Source: Negativicoccus succinicivorans (GTDB taxonomy: Bacteria; Bacillota; Negativicutes; Veillonellales; Negativicoccaceae). From it: 61,462 nt of DNA. Below the pieces are notes generated by a model, which searched no databases, had not been told where the DNA came from, and saw only the letters and a program-made list of their open reading frames with translations. The stretch lies in assembly GCF_018373335.1 (NCBI RefSeq), contig NZ_JAHAHH010000001.1, positions 1 through 61,462 of the forward strand, in the 5' to 3' direction. Positions within the stretch are counted from its first letter, which is position 1; each line of letters opens with the position of its first letter. A program made the position numbers and the translations under genes. This document shows positions 51,786 through 59,154 of this stretch, piece by piece.

Positions 51786-52886
51786 CAGGTCTTCCGTTTT
51801 GGCAAATGTGCTCGCCACCAAGTCGCTTGCGCCGATTTTCGCCAGCCAAGGCGTGGCAAGCTCTGTTTCTAAATATCCGGCCAATATGCGTAGGCCTTTA
51901 TGTTCCATAACGGTTTTTATTTGAAATAATTGCTCATTAGAAAAAAGGTCGGGACGTCGGTTAATGAAAAACGCAAGATCGTAAAAATCGCGGATGTTTT
52001 CTTCTTTCGTGAACGCGGCCAGCTTCATGTCGATCAATACCTTCCAATCGTATACCGATACACTTTCTGTCTTGTTTATTTTGAAAACATCGGCCTCGAG
52101 CAATTTTTTATTCCGGTCGGAAATTTCCAATATTAACGGACAATCTCCGGCGTCCTTTTGACCTCCGTAATCAATGATGATTTTGACGACAGAATCCGCG
52201 CTTTCAAGAACGTGATATTTCCAGCGGTTTTCTTTTGCGATTTTTTGGAGAACTTTTTCTACCTTTGCCAAAGAGCCTTTGGTATCCAGCTCCAGCGCTT
52301 CTGAAAATCGATCCAGCTGATGAAAAAGCATGAGCGCGGCGCCGCCTTTTACAACATATTCATCTCCCAAATACGATAAGATTTTTTTCATAACGCGAAT
52401 TCGCTCTTGTTGCGAATGCGTTACATTGGTTACGTTGCGCGGCGCGTTTCGGTCATTCAAATATTTTTCCGGGTACTCTCGTCGCATGAACCAAGAAATG
52501 TCTTTTACGCTTTGAATTTGCTCAAGATACGAATATAATTTTTGATCTTCTTCCTGCGTCGACAAAAAATCTTTTCGGCAATCCAGCATTTGCATGGCGA
52601 GTTCCTTGGGTTGCGTCAAAATAAAATCGGCGATCGCTCTGGGAAAATCCGCGATAAAAACCTCTTTTGATCGATCATAAGGAATCATTCGTTTTGAAAT
52701 ACCGTTTTTCCCGAACAAATAAGAATTCGCATACAGAGGAATTGTCGGCTCTTTTTCCGTATATAACCAATAGTTAAGCGGGTGCCAATCGGCGGTGGTA
52801 ATCCCGTCCGGCGCGACAACATTTAACGCTTCCCACCCCGAGATGTATTTTTCTTCGGTCGTTGCGGGAATAATTTTCCACTTCAT
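51765..52886 (-). CDS. AbiEii-like nucleotidyltransferase-fold protein with eroded catalytic motif
   Basis: A 373-residue protein. I chose the ATG at 52886, preceded by GGAGGT. The C-terminal half resembles the AbiEii/AbiGii toxin family: KGGAALMLFHQLDRFS (about residues 180-195) and DMKLAAFTKEENIRDFYDLAFF-type ending (about 286-307). The expected R-x-S-x-D-x-D reads R-F-S-E-A-L-E, so the first catalytic Asp is Ala. The N-terminal 150 residues (around GITTADWHPLNYWLY) form a domain I do not recognise, possibly a built-in antitoxin or targeting domain. No separate AbiEi gene is seen. Confidence 0.7.
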   Translation of the reverse strand: MKWKIIPATTEEKYISGWEALNVVAPDGITTADWHPLNYWLYTEKEPTIPLYANSYLFGKNGISKRMIPYDRSKEVFIADFPRAIADFILTQPKELAMQMLDCRKDFLSTQEEDQKLYSYLEQIQSVKDISWFMRREYPEKYLNDRNAPRNVTNVTHSQQERIRVMKKILSYLGDEYVVKGGAALMLFHQLDRFSEALELDTKGSLAKVEKVLQKIAKENRWKYHVLESADSVVKIIIDYGGQKDAGDCPLILEISDRNKKLLEADVFKINKTESVSVYDWKVLIDMKLAAFTKEENIRDFYDLAFFINRRPDLFSNEQLFQIKTVMEHKGLRILAGYLETELATPWLAKIGASDLVASTFAKTEDLLIARNQ

Positions 52887-52990
52887 AGTTACCTCCGGTA
52901 GAAAAGTTTCTCCTGAACCTATTCTCCCATTCATTAAAAAAATCCACAACTTTTAGTGATGCGCGCAATCGAATTGTTTTCAAAGGTTTT

Positions 52991-53062
52991 TGTGAGTGTA
53001 AACGACCCCCCAATTTTTAATCGGATTGACCTTGTTTTTTACAGGCTGGTCAAATCAGCGTG
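52991..53062. mobile_element. Possible insertion-sequence end remnant
   Basis: TGTGAGTGTAAACGACCCCCC resembles, in style, the terminal repeats of IS21-family elements (TGT start, AAACnGACCCCC), and an imperfect inverted repeat GATTGACC / GGTCAAATC follows. No transposase gene is present. The assignment is weak. Confidence 0.25.
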
Positions 53063-53141
53063 AACGCACTACCATGAAAGCGACAGATACTTTTTAGCGC
53101 GTCAGCATAAACTCACCGATTATGATGGCGGAAGGAGCAAT

Positions 53142-53864
53142 ATGGAAAATATTATTTTGGATCGTCTGCGCGGCGAAAAGAATTGCGGCATTTCCGGCGG
53201 ATTGTACGAATACACTAAAGTTTGGCTGACATATACTTCCAATGCGATTGAGGGCAGCACGGTCAGCTTGGAGGATACCCACGCCATTTTAACCACCGGA
53301 CGATTGAACGGCAAAGACTATCCGAAACTGAATGACGCGATTCAAACGCGTAATCATGGCATGGCATTCGATTACATGCTGGATATCGCGGAGCAAACGC
53401 TCACGGAAGAACAAGTAAAGCATTTTCATTACCTGCTGTTTTGGGGAACAGAGGAAGCGATGAAAACTTGGTTCGCCGTCGGCGATTATAAGAAAGAAGC
53501 CAATCGGATCGGCCTGCTGACCGAAACCTCATCGCCGGAAGAAACGCCGGAGCATATGAAAACATGGTTGCATGACTGTCAGGGTGAAAAAAATCCGCAA
53601 CTGAAAGAAATCGCTCTGGCGCATTACGGTTTTGAAACCATTCATCCGTTTCAAGACGGCAACGGTCGTGTCGGTCGCTTGATCATGTTCAAAGAGTGTT
53701 TGCATCACAACATTTCGCTGCTTATTATTACCCCGGAAATAAAGCCGTGGTATATGACCGCGCTCAATGAGTGCCGGCAAGGCTTGCAGAATCGTTTGTT
53801 TGAAACCTGCGGCAAAGCGCAAGATGACTATCAATTAATTTGCGCGAAATTCATAAGAGAGTAG
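53142..53864 (+). CDS. Fic-family AMPylase with N-terminal inhibitory motif
   Basis: A 240-residue Fic protein. The core motif HPFQDGNGRVGR (His168-Arg179) is complete. The inhibitory helix motif (S/T)xxxE(G/N) is in its own N-terminal part (S33-N-A-I-E37-G38), so it belongs to the class II, self-inhibited type. Family members transfer AMP to target hydroxyls. The start has GAAGGAGC upstream. It heads the array of HipA-like genes, and a Fic relic lies 1.4 kb upstream. Confidence 0.92.
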   Translation: MENIILDRLRGEKNCGISGGLYEYTKVWLTYTSNAIEGSTVSLEDTHAILTTGRLNGKDYPKLNDAIQTRNHGMAFDYMLDIAEQTLTEEQVKHFHYLLFWGTEEAMKTWFAVGDYKKEANRIGLLTETSSPEETPEHMKTWLHDCQGEKNPQLKEIALAHYGFETIHPFQDGNGRVGRLIMFKECLHHNISLLIITPEIKPWYMTALNECRQGLQNRLFETCGKAQDDYQLICAKFIRE

Positions 53865-53930
53865 CCTTTGCAATCTGATTGTTAAACATGATCAGTAAAG
53901 AGTTTTTATAACTTTAGGAGGAACATCGCT

Positions 53931-54194
53931 ATGTTAAAAGCATATATCAGAGAAGCCTATCCCATCCCACAAAATTTATCTGGGGAAATAAAAGAATATG
54001 TTGATCGGTTAGAAGAATTATATGTCATTCTAAACAATATGAGTGACAAAGTGAGTGACGAAGATCCCGAATACATGTCCTTACTTTGGGAATATGAAGA
54101 TAAACAGCAATGGCTGGGTATAATGGCGAAAACCAAAGAAGGCATATCGCAAGAGGATTTTGATGCTTTATATTTCAGATACTATATCAGTTAA
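53931..54194 (+). CDS. Small helical partner protein S1 (new family, 87 aa)
   Basis: An 87-residue acidic helical protein after a strong TTAGGAGGA site. It starts MLKAYIREAYPIP and ends ISQEDFDALYFRYYIS. It clearly resembles the small protein at 57778 (MFRAYIRE..LP start, FRYY end). More distantly it resembles those at 55737 and 55984 in two blocks: P-x2-L near the N terminus and I-[ST]-x-[ED]...A-L-x-x-[KR]-Y at the C terminus. I do not know the function. All four members sit next to HipA/CtkA-like kinase genes, which suggests an antitoxin or adaptor. Confidence 0.75.
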   Translation: MLKAYIREAYPIPQNLSGEIKEYVDRLEELYVILNNMSDKVSDEDPEYMSLLWEYEDKQQWLGIMAKTKEGISQEDFDALYFRYYIS

Positions 54195-54328
54195 ACGAAA
54201 CTTTCCCGATATATAACCGGCGGATAAAGAAAGAAATCACCGCAGTGGAGGCCTTTTATACATCAGGCGTTTCAAAAAACTTTTATCGCAGGGTCAGACA
54301 ATACGAACGAGAGGTGTACCGGCAATGA
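54195..54328 (+). other. Unassigned open stretch between S1 and kinase K1
   Basis: One frame stays open from within S1 to a TGA that overlaps the K1 ATG (ATGA). It would encode a basic, helical tail ending RVRQYEREVYRQ. It has no ATG start. It may be the relic end of a gene once coupled to K1. Confidence 0.35.
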
Positions 54329-55728
54329 ACACGTTTTTATTAATGCATAAAAATATTGAAGTTTTAGAGATACGAAAAGAACCGGATATGGATTATTTCC
54401 GAATAAATTCCATCATCAATGCGGAACATTTGCCGGTGAACATGCTGGGGAAAAATAAATGCAATACCCATGAATTGAATCAGTTTTTGAAACATAGGGT
54501 TATTCCTAAAAGTCGACCTAACATTGAGGAAATAAAGAAATATTACCGAGCAAACAGTTCGTATGAGTTGGCCTTACCGTCCTATATGGTCAGTATCGCC
54601 GACCATTATTGGCTTTGTCCGGAAGATAAAAAACAAGACTTGAATTGGGAAAAAGTAAATTTCTATGACAATGATTTTTCATCAGACTTATTATTTTTAT
54701 CATCAGATGAATCAAGCCTTGATGAAAGCGAGCGAATGAATCCAACTCCCAACACAACCAATAACGGTTCATTACCTCAAATGTGGACAAAGAAAGACAG
54801 TGATCTGTTTTTTATAAAAAACGGGCAAAGGTCTTTTTATCAACAGCCTTATAACGAAGCCGTAATTTCGGACATAATGAAGGCTATGAATATGCCCGGT
54901 GTTACGTATGACTTGTCTTATATAGCGGCGGCGGATGTATCGATATGTCCGTCATTCACAAATTCGCGAATTGAATTTATTCCGGCATGGCAGTTTGATG
55001 TTAACCAAAAACTGAACCATGAAAGTTATTACGAATATTATCTGAAAAAAATAACCGAGTGCGGTATGGATCAGGAACGGGCGCGTAAGCAGCTGGAACA
55101 AATGATTATACTTGATTTTATTTGTGTGAATGAGGATCGTCATTGGGGAAATTTTGGCGTTTTGCGAGACAGTGATACCTTGGAATATATCGGACTTGCG
55201 CCCATTTTTGATAATGGCACCAGTTTAGGATATATGAACTTATCAATACGGAATCATCAGATTTATGAACGCTCCAAATCATTCGGCAATACCCATCAAA
55301 ACGAATTAAAATTTATTCGTCATATGGACATGGATTCGTTGGACATCTGTGATAAAATACCGGAAATTTTGGACAGAAATTATAAAAAGTTGCGACACCC
55401 CGCCTTTGGGGAAGAACGCGTTGAAGAGATAGCCACGTTACTGGTAGAAAGGATTCACGACATGGGAAAAGAAAAGGAAAGCAAAAAATCGGCGATTCGT
55501 GTTGCAAAGTCCATCGAGGAAAAGGAAATGGAACCGGAGTTCGATGAAAGAGCCTTGCCGAAAGACCTGCAACAAGATATCCAAAATTGGTTAGATCATC
55601 AAGACGATGATTTAAGATGGGATGTTTATCATAATGAGCTTTACGGCACGATTAACATGTATCAACACGCGCATGTAATCAGTGAAGAAGTCGCGGATTA
55701 TTTACGAAAAAAGTATTTGGGATTTTAG
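54325..55728 (+). CDS. HipA-like kinase K1 with fused C-terminal small domain
   Basis: A 467-residue protein. Residues 1-150 are a variable N-terminal domain shared with K4 (landmarks DHYWLCPE and WEKVNFYDNDF). A HipA-like kinase core follows: ATP Lys in LFFIKNG (Lys165), catalytic loop NEDRHWGNFG (Asp271) and metal Asp in LAPIFDNGTS (Asp296). After a charged linker (375-410) the last 57 residues (LPKDLQQDI ... ISEEVADYLRKKYLGF) match the separate small proteins at 55737 and 55984. The fusion suggests that kinase and small domain work together. The next small gene starts 8 nt downstream. Confidence 0.82.
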   Translation: MNTFLLMHKNIEVLEIRKEPDMDYFRINSIINAEHLPVNMLGKNKCNTHELNQFLKHRVIPKSRPNIEEIKKYYRANSSYELALPSYMVSIADHYWLCPEDKKQDLNWEKVNFYDNDFSSDLLFLSSDESSLDESERMNPTPNTTNNGSLPQMWTKKDSDLFFIKNGQRSFYQQPYNEAVISDIMKAMNMPGVTYDLSYIAAADVSICPSFTNSRIEFIPAWQFDVNQKLNHESYYEYYLKKITECGMDQERARKQLEQMIILDFICVNEDRHWGNFGVLRDSDTLEYIGLAPIFDNGTSLGYMNLSIRNHQIYERSKSFGNTHQNELKFIRHMDMDSLDICDKIPEILDRNYKKLRHPAFGEERVEEIATLLVERIHDMGKEKESKKSAIRVAKSIEEKEMEPEFDERALPKDLQQDIQNWLDHQDDDLRWDVYHNELYGTINMYQHAHVISEEVADYLRKKYLGF

Positions 55729-55736
55729 GAGGTAAC

Positions 55737-55949
55737 ATGGACATAAAAATTCCTAAGTATCTGCAAGATACACTGGATAAGCAAAAACGATTGGTAGCAG
55801 AATATGAAAAAACAAAAGACGCAGAATCAAGTATTGCTGTTTCTTTTGTTTGGGAAGAAGTATATGTTGATATTAATCACGCATTAACAAATGATGCGAT
55901 TACCGAAGACGAAGCACGCGCTCTGCGAAAAAAGTATTTAGGAATTTAG
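55737..55949 (+). CDS. Small helical partner protein S2 (70 aa)
   Basis: A 70-residue helical protein with IPKYLQDTL at the start and ITEDEARALRKKYLGI at the end. The C-terminal end is nearly the same as that of the preceding kinase K1 (SEEVADYLRKKYLGF), so S2 is a free copy of the K1 tail. The AGGAGGTAAC site overlaps the K1 end. Function unknown; candidate antitoxin or adaptor. Confidence 0.78.
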   Translation: MDIKIPKYLQDTLDKQKRLVAEYEKTKDAESSIAVSFVWEEVYVDINHALTNDAITEDEARALRKKYLGI

Positions 55950-55983
55950 AAGATTACCACGATTGTACATAAGGAGAAAAAGA

Positions 55984-56253
55984 ATGAACATTGAAAAAAT
56001 GCGCATTCCCAATTCGTTACAAGAACAAATCAAAAAAATAAAGTTGCTAGAAAGTGAAATAAAAAAAGGTGGTGAAAAAGGTTTGGAGGCAGAATGTATG
56101 TTAGGTTTTGAGTTAGGAAATATTCATCCAACTATCAATCGATGCTTAATGGCAGGCGAGATAACACCGGAGGAATCGCATTTTTTACACGAAAAATATT
56201 GTGTTGAATTTATAGAAGAGGTGTTACACAATTATGAAATCTATAATAATTGA
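55984..56253 (+). CDS. Small helical partner protein S3 (89 aa)
   Basis: An 89-residue protein of the same family as S2: IPNSLQEQI, then TINRCLMAGEITPEESHFLHEKY. It has an extra C-terminal stretch (about 17 residues). I set the start at 55984, after AAGGAGAAAAAG. Its last 20 nt overlap the start of kinase K2, so the two are translationally coupled. Confidence 0.78.
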   Translation: MNIEKMRIPNSLQEQIKKIKLLESEIKKGGEKGLEAECMLGFELGNIHPTINRCLMAGEITPEESHFLHEKYCVEFIEEVLHNYEIYNN

Positions 56254-57181
56254 TTTTACGCACTTTGAAAAAATCACTCCCCTTCGATTTGACGGAGCAA
56301 GTTATAAATATGCCGTTCAAGGAAACGATTCTCTATATATTTTGAAGTTTGAAGAATATCCCCGGCGCAAAGCTTCCGTTTCACACACGCATCATCACAC
56401 ATCGGAATATATCGGATCCCATATTTATGAGTCGATCGGATTACCGACACAAGAAACTTTTTTAGTAAAACGAGATGACAGAATCGCCGTTGCCTGCAAA
56501 CATTTTTGCCAAGGAAATACGCGGTTGTATTCGTTCAAAGAATTGGCCACCGATTTTATGCATCCGTCCATTTCAAAAAACAGCGCATCACAAGCGATTA
56601 CCACTCTTGAGGGCACGCTGGAACTCATTTCAAAGCAAACTGTTTTTCAACCTGAGGTCTTAACCGACAGATATTGGGACATGTTTGTTGTGGATGCGTT
56701 TATTGCTAATTCGGATCGTCATAACGGGAACTGGGGATATTTGGTCGACAACCATACATTTGAAGTTTCTTTAGCGCCGATATATGATTGCGGATCCTCT
56801 CTTTACCCGCTTTTAACAAATGAAGAGATGCGGATCTGCTTACAAAACGAAAGCATGATGAAACAACTTTCCGCCAATGAACCGTCTTCTACCGTTCGTT
56901 ATAAGGGAGCTAAAATTAACTTTTTGGATTTTTGTCGGAATTACGAAAATCCTGACTTTCTCGCTGCCGTAAAACGAATCGTGCCGCGAATTGATATGGA
57001 TGCTATCAAAGCGATTATCACCCATACTCCCGTCATTACAGAGATCAGACAAGAATTTCTGATTCATTTATTGACATTGCGAAAGGAACTGCTTTTAGAG
57101 CCGGCCTTAAAGCGCGCCATGAAAGCGGAAAAGATTTCGTTTAATGAATCCGAGTCGATCGACAAAGGTTTGGAACGCTGA
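56234..57181 (+). CDS. Short HipA/CtkA-like kinase K2
   Basis: A 315-residue kinase without the HipA N-terminal subdomain, close in length to Helicobacter CtkA and to HipT of three-part hipBST systems. It has LYILKFEEY (Lys38), EYIGSHIYESIGLP, IAVACKHF, the catalytic loop NSDRHNGNWGY (Asp161) and the metal Asp in LAPIYDCGSSLYP (Asp185). All expected catalytic residues are present. It overlaps the S3 gene by 20 nt. It is a homologue of K3 (same blocks in the same order). Confidence 0.85.
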   Translation: MKSIIIDFTHFEKITPLRFDGASYKYAVQGNDSLYILKFEEYPRRKASVSHTHHHTSEYIGSHIYESIGLPTQETFLVKRDDRIAVACKHFCQGNTRLYSFKELATDFMHPSISKNSASQAITTLEGTLELISKQTVFQPEVLTDRYWDMFVVDAFIANSDRHNGNWGYLVDNHTFEVSLAPIYDCGSSLYPLLTNEEMRICLQNESMMKQLSANEPSSTVRYKGAKINFLDFCRNYENPDFLAAVKRIVPRIDMDAIKAIITHTPVITEIRQEFLIHLLTLRKELLLEPALKRAMKAEKISFNESESIDKGLER

Positions 57182-57213
57182 GCGTATTCGGCGATGCGCG
57201 AGTTTCGACAAGA

Positions 57214-57273
57214 GAATAACATGCGCATGTAATCCGTGAAGAAGTCGCGATTATTTACGCAGGAAATATTTAG
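57214..57273 (+). pseudogene. Decayed copy of the K1 C-terminal small-domain tail
   Basis: The DNA from GCGCATGTAATC to about TTATTTACG is nearly identical to the 3' end of the K1 gene (55669-55715), with one base lost (GCGGATTA becomes GCGATTA), which shifts the frame. It is direct evidence that the small domain was duplicated and lost within this array. Confidence 0.85.
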
Positions 57274-57303
57274 AATGAAACAAATGAAAAGGGAGGTAGA
57301 ACG

Positions 57304-57675
57304 ATGAGAACGTTAAGTCTATCTGAAATAAAAGAACGAATTATTCCCGTTTGCGAAAAGTACGATATACCGGAAGTACATATTTTCGGATCGTATGCCG
57401 ACGGAACGGCCCGACCGGACAGTGATGTTGATTTAATTATTGATGATTCAAACATTCCGGGCCTTTTTGAACTCATAGATGTAATTGAAGGGTTTGAAAA
57501 AGCATTAAGTAAAAAAGTTGACTTGGTGGGTATTGAAGTACTAAAAAGAAAATCACATACTAGATTCAGTCAAAATGTTTTTAAGGTGGCAAAACCGATT
57601 TTCAAAAAGGAAGAAGATTGCGCAGGAAAAGCATTTGACGATGCGCGACATGTTCATGAGCCGGATCGGCCGTGA
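57304..57675 (+). CDS. MNT-type minimal nucleotidyltransferase
   Basis: A 123-residue protein. The nucleotidyltransferase motif is complete: FGSYADGTARPDSDVDL with Gly29-Ser30 and Asp41/Asp43, and a third acidic residue Asp73 (VDLVG). Such proteins are antitoxins of HEPN-MNT modules, where they AMPylate the HEPN toxin. No HEPN gene (R-x4-6-H) is visible next to it. The last 25 residues look unlike the family and may come from a frameshift or fused relic. AGGGAGG lies upstream of the start. Confidence 0.82.
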   Translation: MRTLSLSEIKERIIPVCEKYDIPEVHIFGSYADGTARPDSDVDLIIDDSNIPGLFELIDVIEGFEKALSKKVDLVGIEVLKRKSHTRFSQNVFKVAKPIFKKEEDCAGKAFDDARHVHEPDRP

Positions 57676-57777
57676 TGAAATAAGCATCAACGTAAAGGCG
57701 CGAACGGAAAAGCGGCATTGATCTTTTCATCACGCCGCATACATACGCGAATATTTCGGTGCAAAGGAGGGGCGCAG

Positions 57778-58056
57778 ATGTTTCGAGCCTATATTCGAGA
57801 AGATATTGTTTTACCCGAACGGAAATCAAAAGAAATTCAAGAACTGGTGGATACGCTGGAACGCTTGCATATCGAATTGCAATCCATGGATCCGCGCGCG
57901 CCGGAATACACAAGAAAGATAGAAGAGTTTGAAGATGCCAATGAATGGCTGGATATCGCCGCAAAGCTCGACAATAAAGTCGATCGCCAAGCGTATGCCC
58001 GATATTGTTTCCGTTACTATGTGGGGGTTGTGGAAGATGACGATCAAGATGCATGA
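57778..58056 (+). CDS. Small helical partner protein S4 (92 aa)
   Basis: A 92-residue acidic helical protein, homologous to S1: MFRAYIREDIVLP, then EIQELVDTLERL, a central EYTRKIEEFEDANEWL matching S1's EYMSLLWEYEDKQQWL, and CFRYYVG near the end. I set the start at 57778, with AAAGGAGGGG upstream. Its last 20 nt overlap the K3 kinase gene, the same geometry as S3/K2. Confidence 0.8.
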   Translation: MFRAYIREDIVLPERKSKEIQELVDTLERLHIELQSMDPRAPEYTRKIEEFEDANEWLDIAAKLDNKVDRQAYARYCFRYYVGVVEDDDQDA

Positions 58057-59011
58057 TTTTACTGAAAATAAAGCGATTCCCCCGAGTACTTACGGGGGCA
58101 AAACAGGAGCAAAGTTATGCGTTTTACATCATGATGAAATGTGGTTTTTAAAATTTCCGCAAACGTTATCCCGTCAAGGCGCCGTATTGTCGTATCCCAC
58201 CATGCCCGTTTCGGAATTTTTAGGATCGCAAATATATAAAAGCATCGGCATTGATACGCATGATACCGAATTGGGGATATATAAAGATCGGCCCGTCGTT
58301 GCTTGCAAAGACTTTATTCCATCGGGGAGTAAGTTTTATGAATTTAAGGGCTTATTCAATGCCTTGCCGGCGATAAAGTCTTTACAGTCCACGCGATTTG
58401 GAAATGCGCCATCATTGCATAAGGTAGAATTATCTGACATTTTTGAGGAAATCGAAATTACCTTTGCGCCATCAGCGCAAGAAAAAATGAAGGAACGTTT
58501 TTGGGATATGTTTGTAGTGGACTGTTTTATCAACAACAAAGACCGTAATACCGGAAATTGGGGATATTTTATGAATTTGACCGGGGACTTTGTAGGATTA
58601 GCTCCGGTGTATGACAACGGCAGTTCGTTTTTCCCGAAAGCCGATTCGCGAAAATGCGGTGAAAAAGAATTTCTTGACAAGAGCATTCGGAAGGGTAAAA
58701 CTTCTTTTTTCTACAATGGAAAAGCAGTCGACAGTGTTTCGGTCATGAGGAAAACGCCCTGTCCGTTTCAAGAAGAGGCGCTTAACTCGGGTTTGCAAAA
58801 AGCGATTTTGAAAATAACGCCTCGATTATCCGTCAATATGGACGCATTTCAAAATTTGATTTCCGATATGCCTTTAGATTTCAAAGGCGTTCCGATTATC
58901 TCGGAATCTCGAAAAGCGTTTTATCAAAACTTTTTATCGAAACGGCTGGAGCTGGTTTTGGAGCCGGCGTGGAAACGGGTCATGGAGATCACGGAAGACG
59001 AGAATGCTTGA
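58037..59011 (+). CDS. Short HipA/CtkA-like kinase K3
   Basis: A 324-residue homologue of K2. I chose the ATG at 58037, which gives MTIKMHDFTE; earlier in-frame starts lie deep in the S4 gene. It has MWFLKFPQT (Lys39), EFLGSQIYKSIGI, VVACKDF, the catalytic loop NNKDRNTGNWGY (Asp169; the usual His after DR is Asn) and the metal Asp in LAPVYDNGSSFFP (Asp193). It probably phosphorylates a protein target; the target is unknown. It is coupled to S4 by a 20-nt overlap. Confidence 0.83.
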   Translation: MTIKMHDFTENKAIPPSTYGGKTGAKLCVLHHDEMWFLKFPQTLSRQGAVLSYPTMPVSEFLGSQIYKSIGIDTHDTELGIYKDRPVVACKDFIPSGSKFYEFKGLFNALPAIKSLQSTRFGNAPSLHKVELSDIFEEIEITFAPSAQEKMKERFWDMFVVDCFINNKDRNTGNWGYFMNLTGDFVGLAPVYDNGSSFFPKADSRKCGEKEFLDKSIRKGKTSFFYNGKAVDSVSVMRKTPCPFQEEALNSGLQKAILKITPRLSVNMDAFQNLISDMPLDFKGVPIISESRKAFYQNFLSKRLELVLEPAWKRVMEITEDENA

Positions 59012-59031
59012 TTTCAAGAACTAAAAAAACT

Positions 59032-59100
59032 TGCTTTGCTCCCATTTATGTCGGCGGCGCTTCTCTATATCCTCTTTTCCGTTTTTTATCGAAATTATAA
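59032..59100 (+). pseudogene. Fragment of a third short HipA-like kinase
   Basis: The frame from 59032 reads C-F-A-P-I-Y-V-G-G-A-S-L-Y-P-L and stops 8 codons later. It matches the metal-binding loop of K2 (LAPIYDCGSSLYPLL) with the key Asp replaced by Val. No other part of a kinase is preserved, so it is a relic between K3 and K4. Confidence 0.75.
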
Positions 59101-59154
59101 ATCCGGTCCTGCTCATTTCTTAAAAGTGCTCGCGCCGGATGGAGGCGGCTTATC

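Noticed and set aside
55984..56253. S3 as a HipS-type antitoxin of a hipBST operon
   Set aside because: HipS corresponds to the beta-rich HipA N-subdomain; S3 appears helical and shares no HipA N-terminal motif, and there is no HipB-type HTH gene.
57778..58056. S4 as the HEPN partner of the MNT gene
   Set aside because: It lacks the R-x4-6-H motif and is homologous to S1, which has no MNT neighbour.
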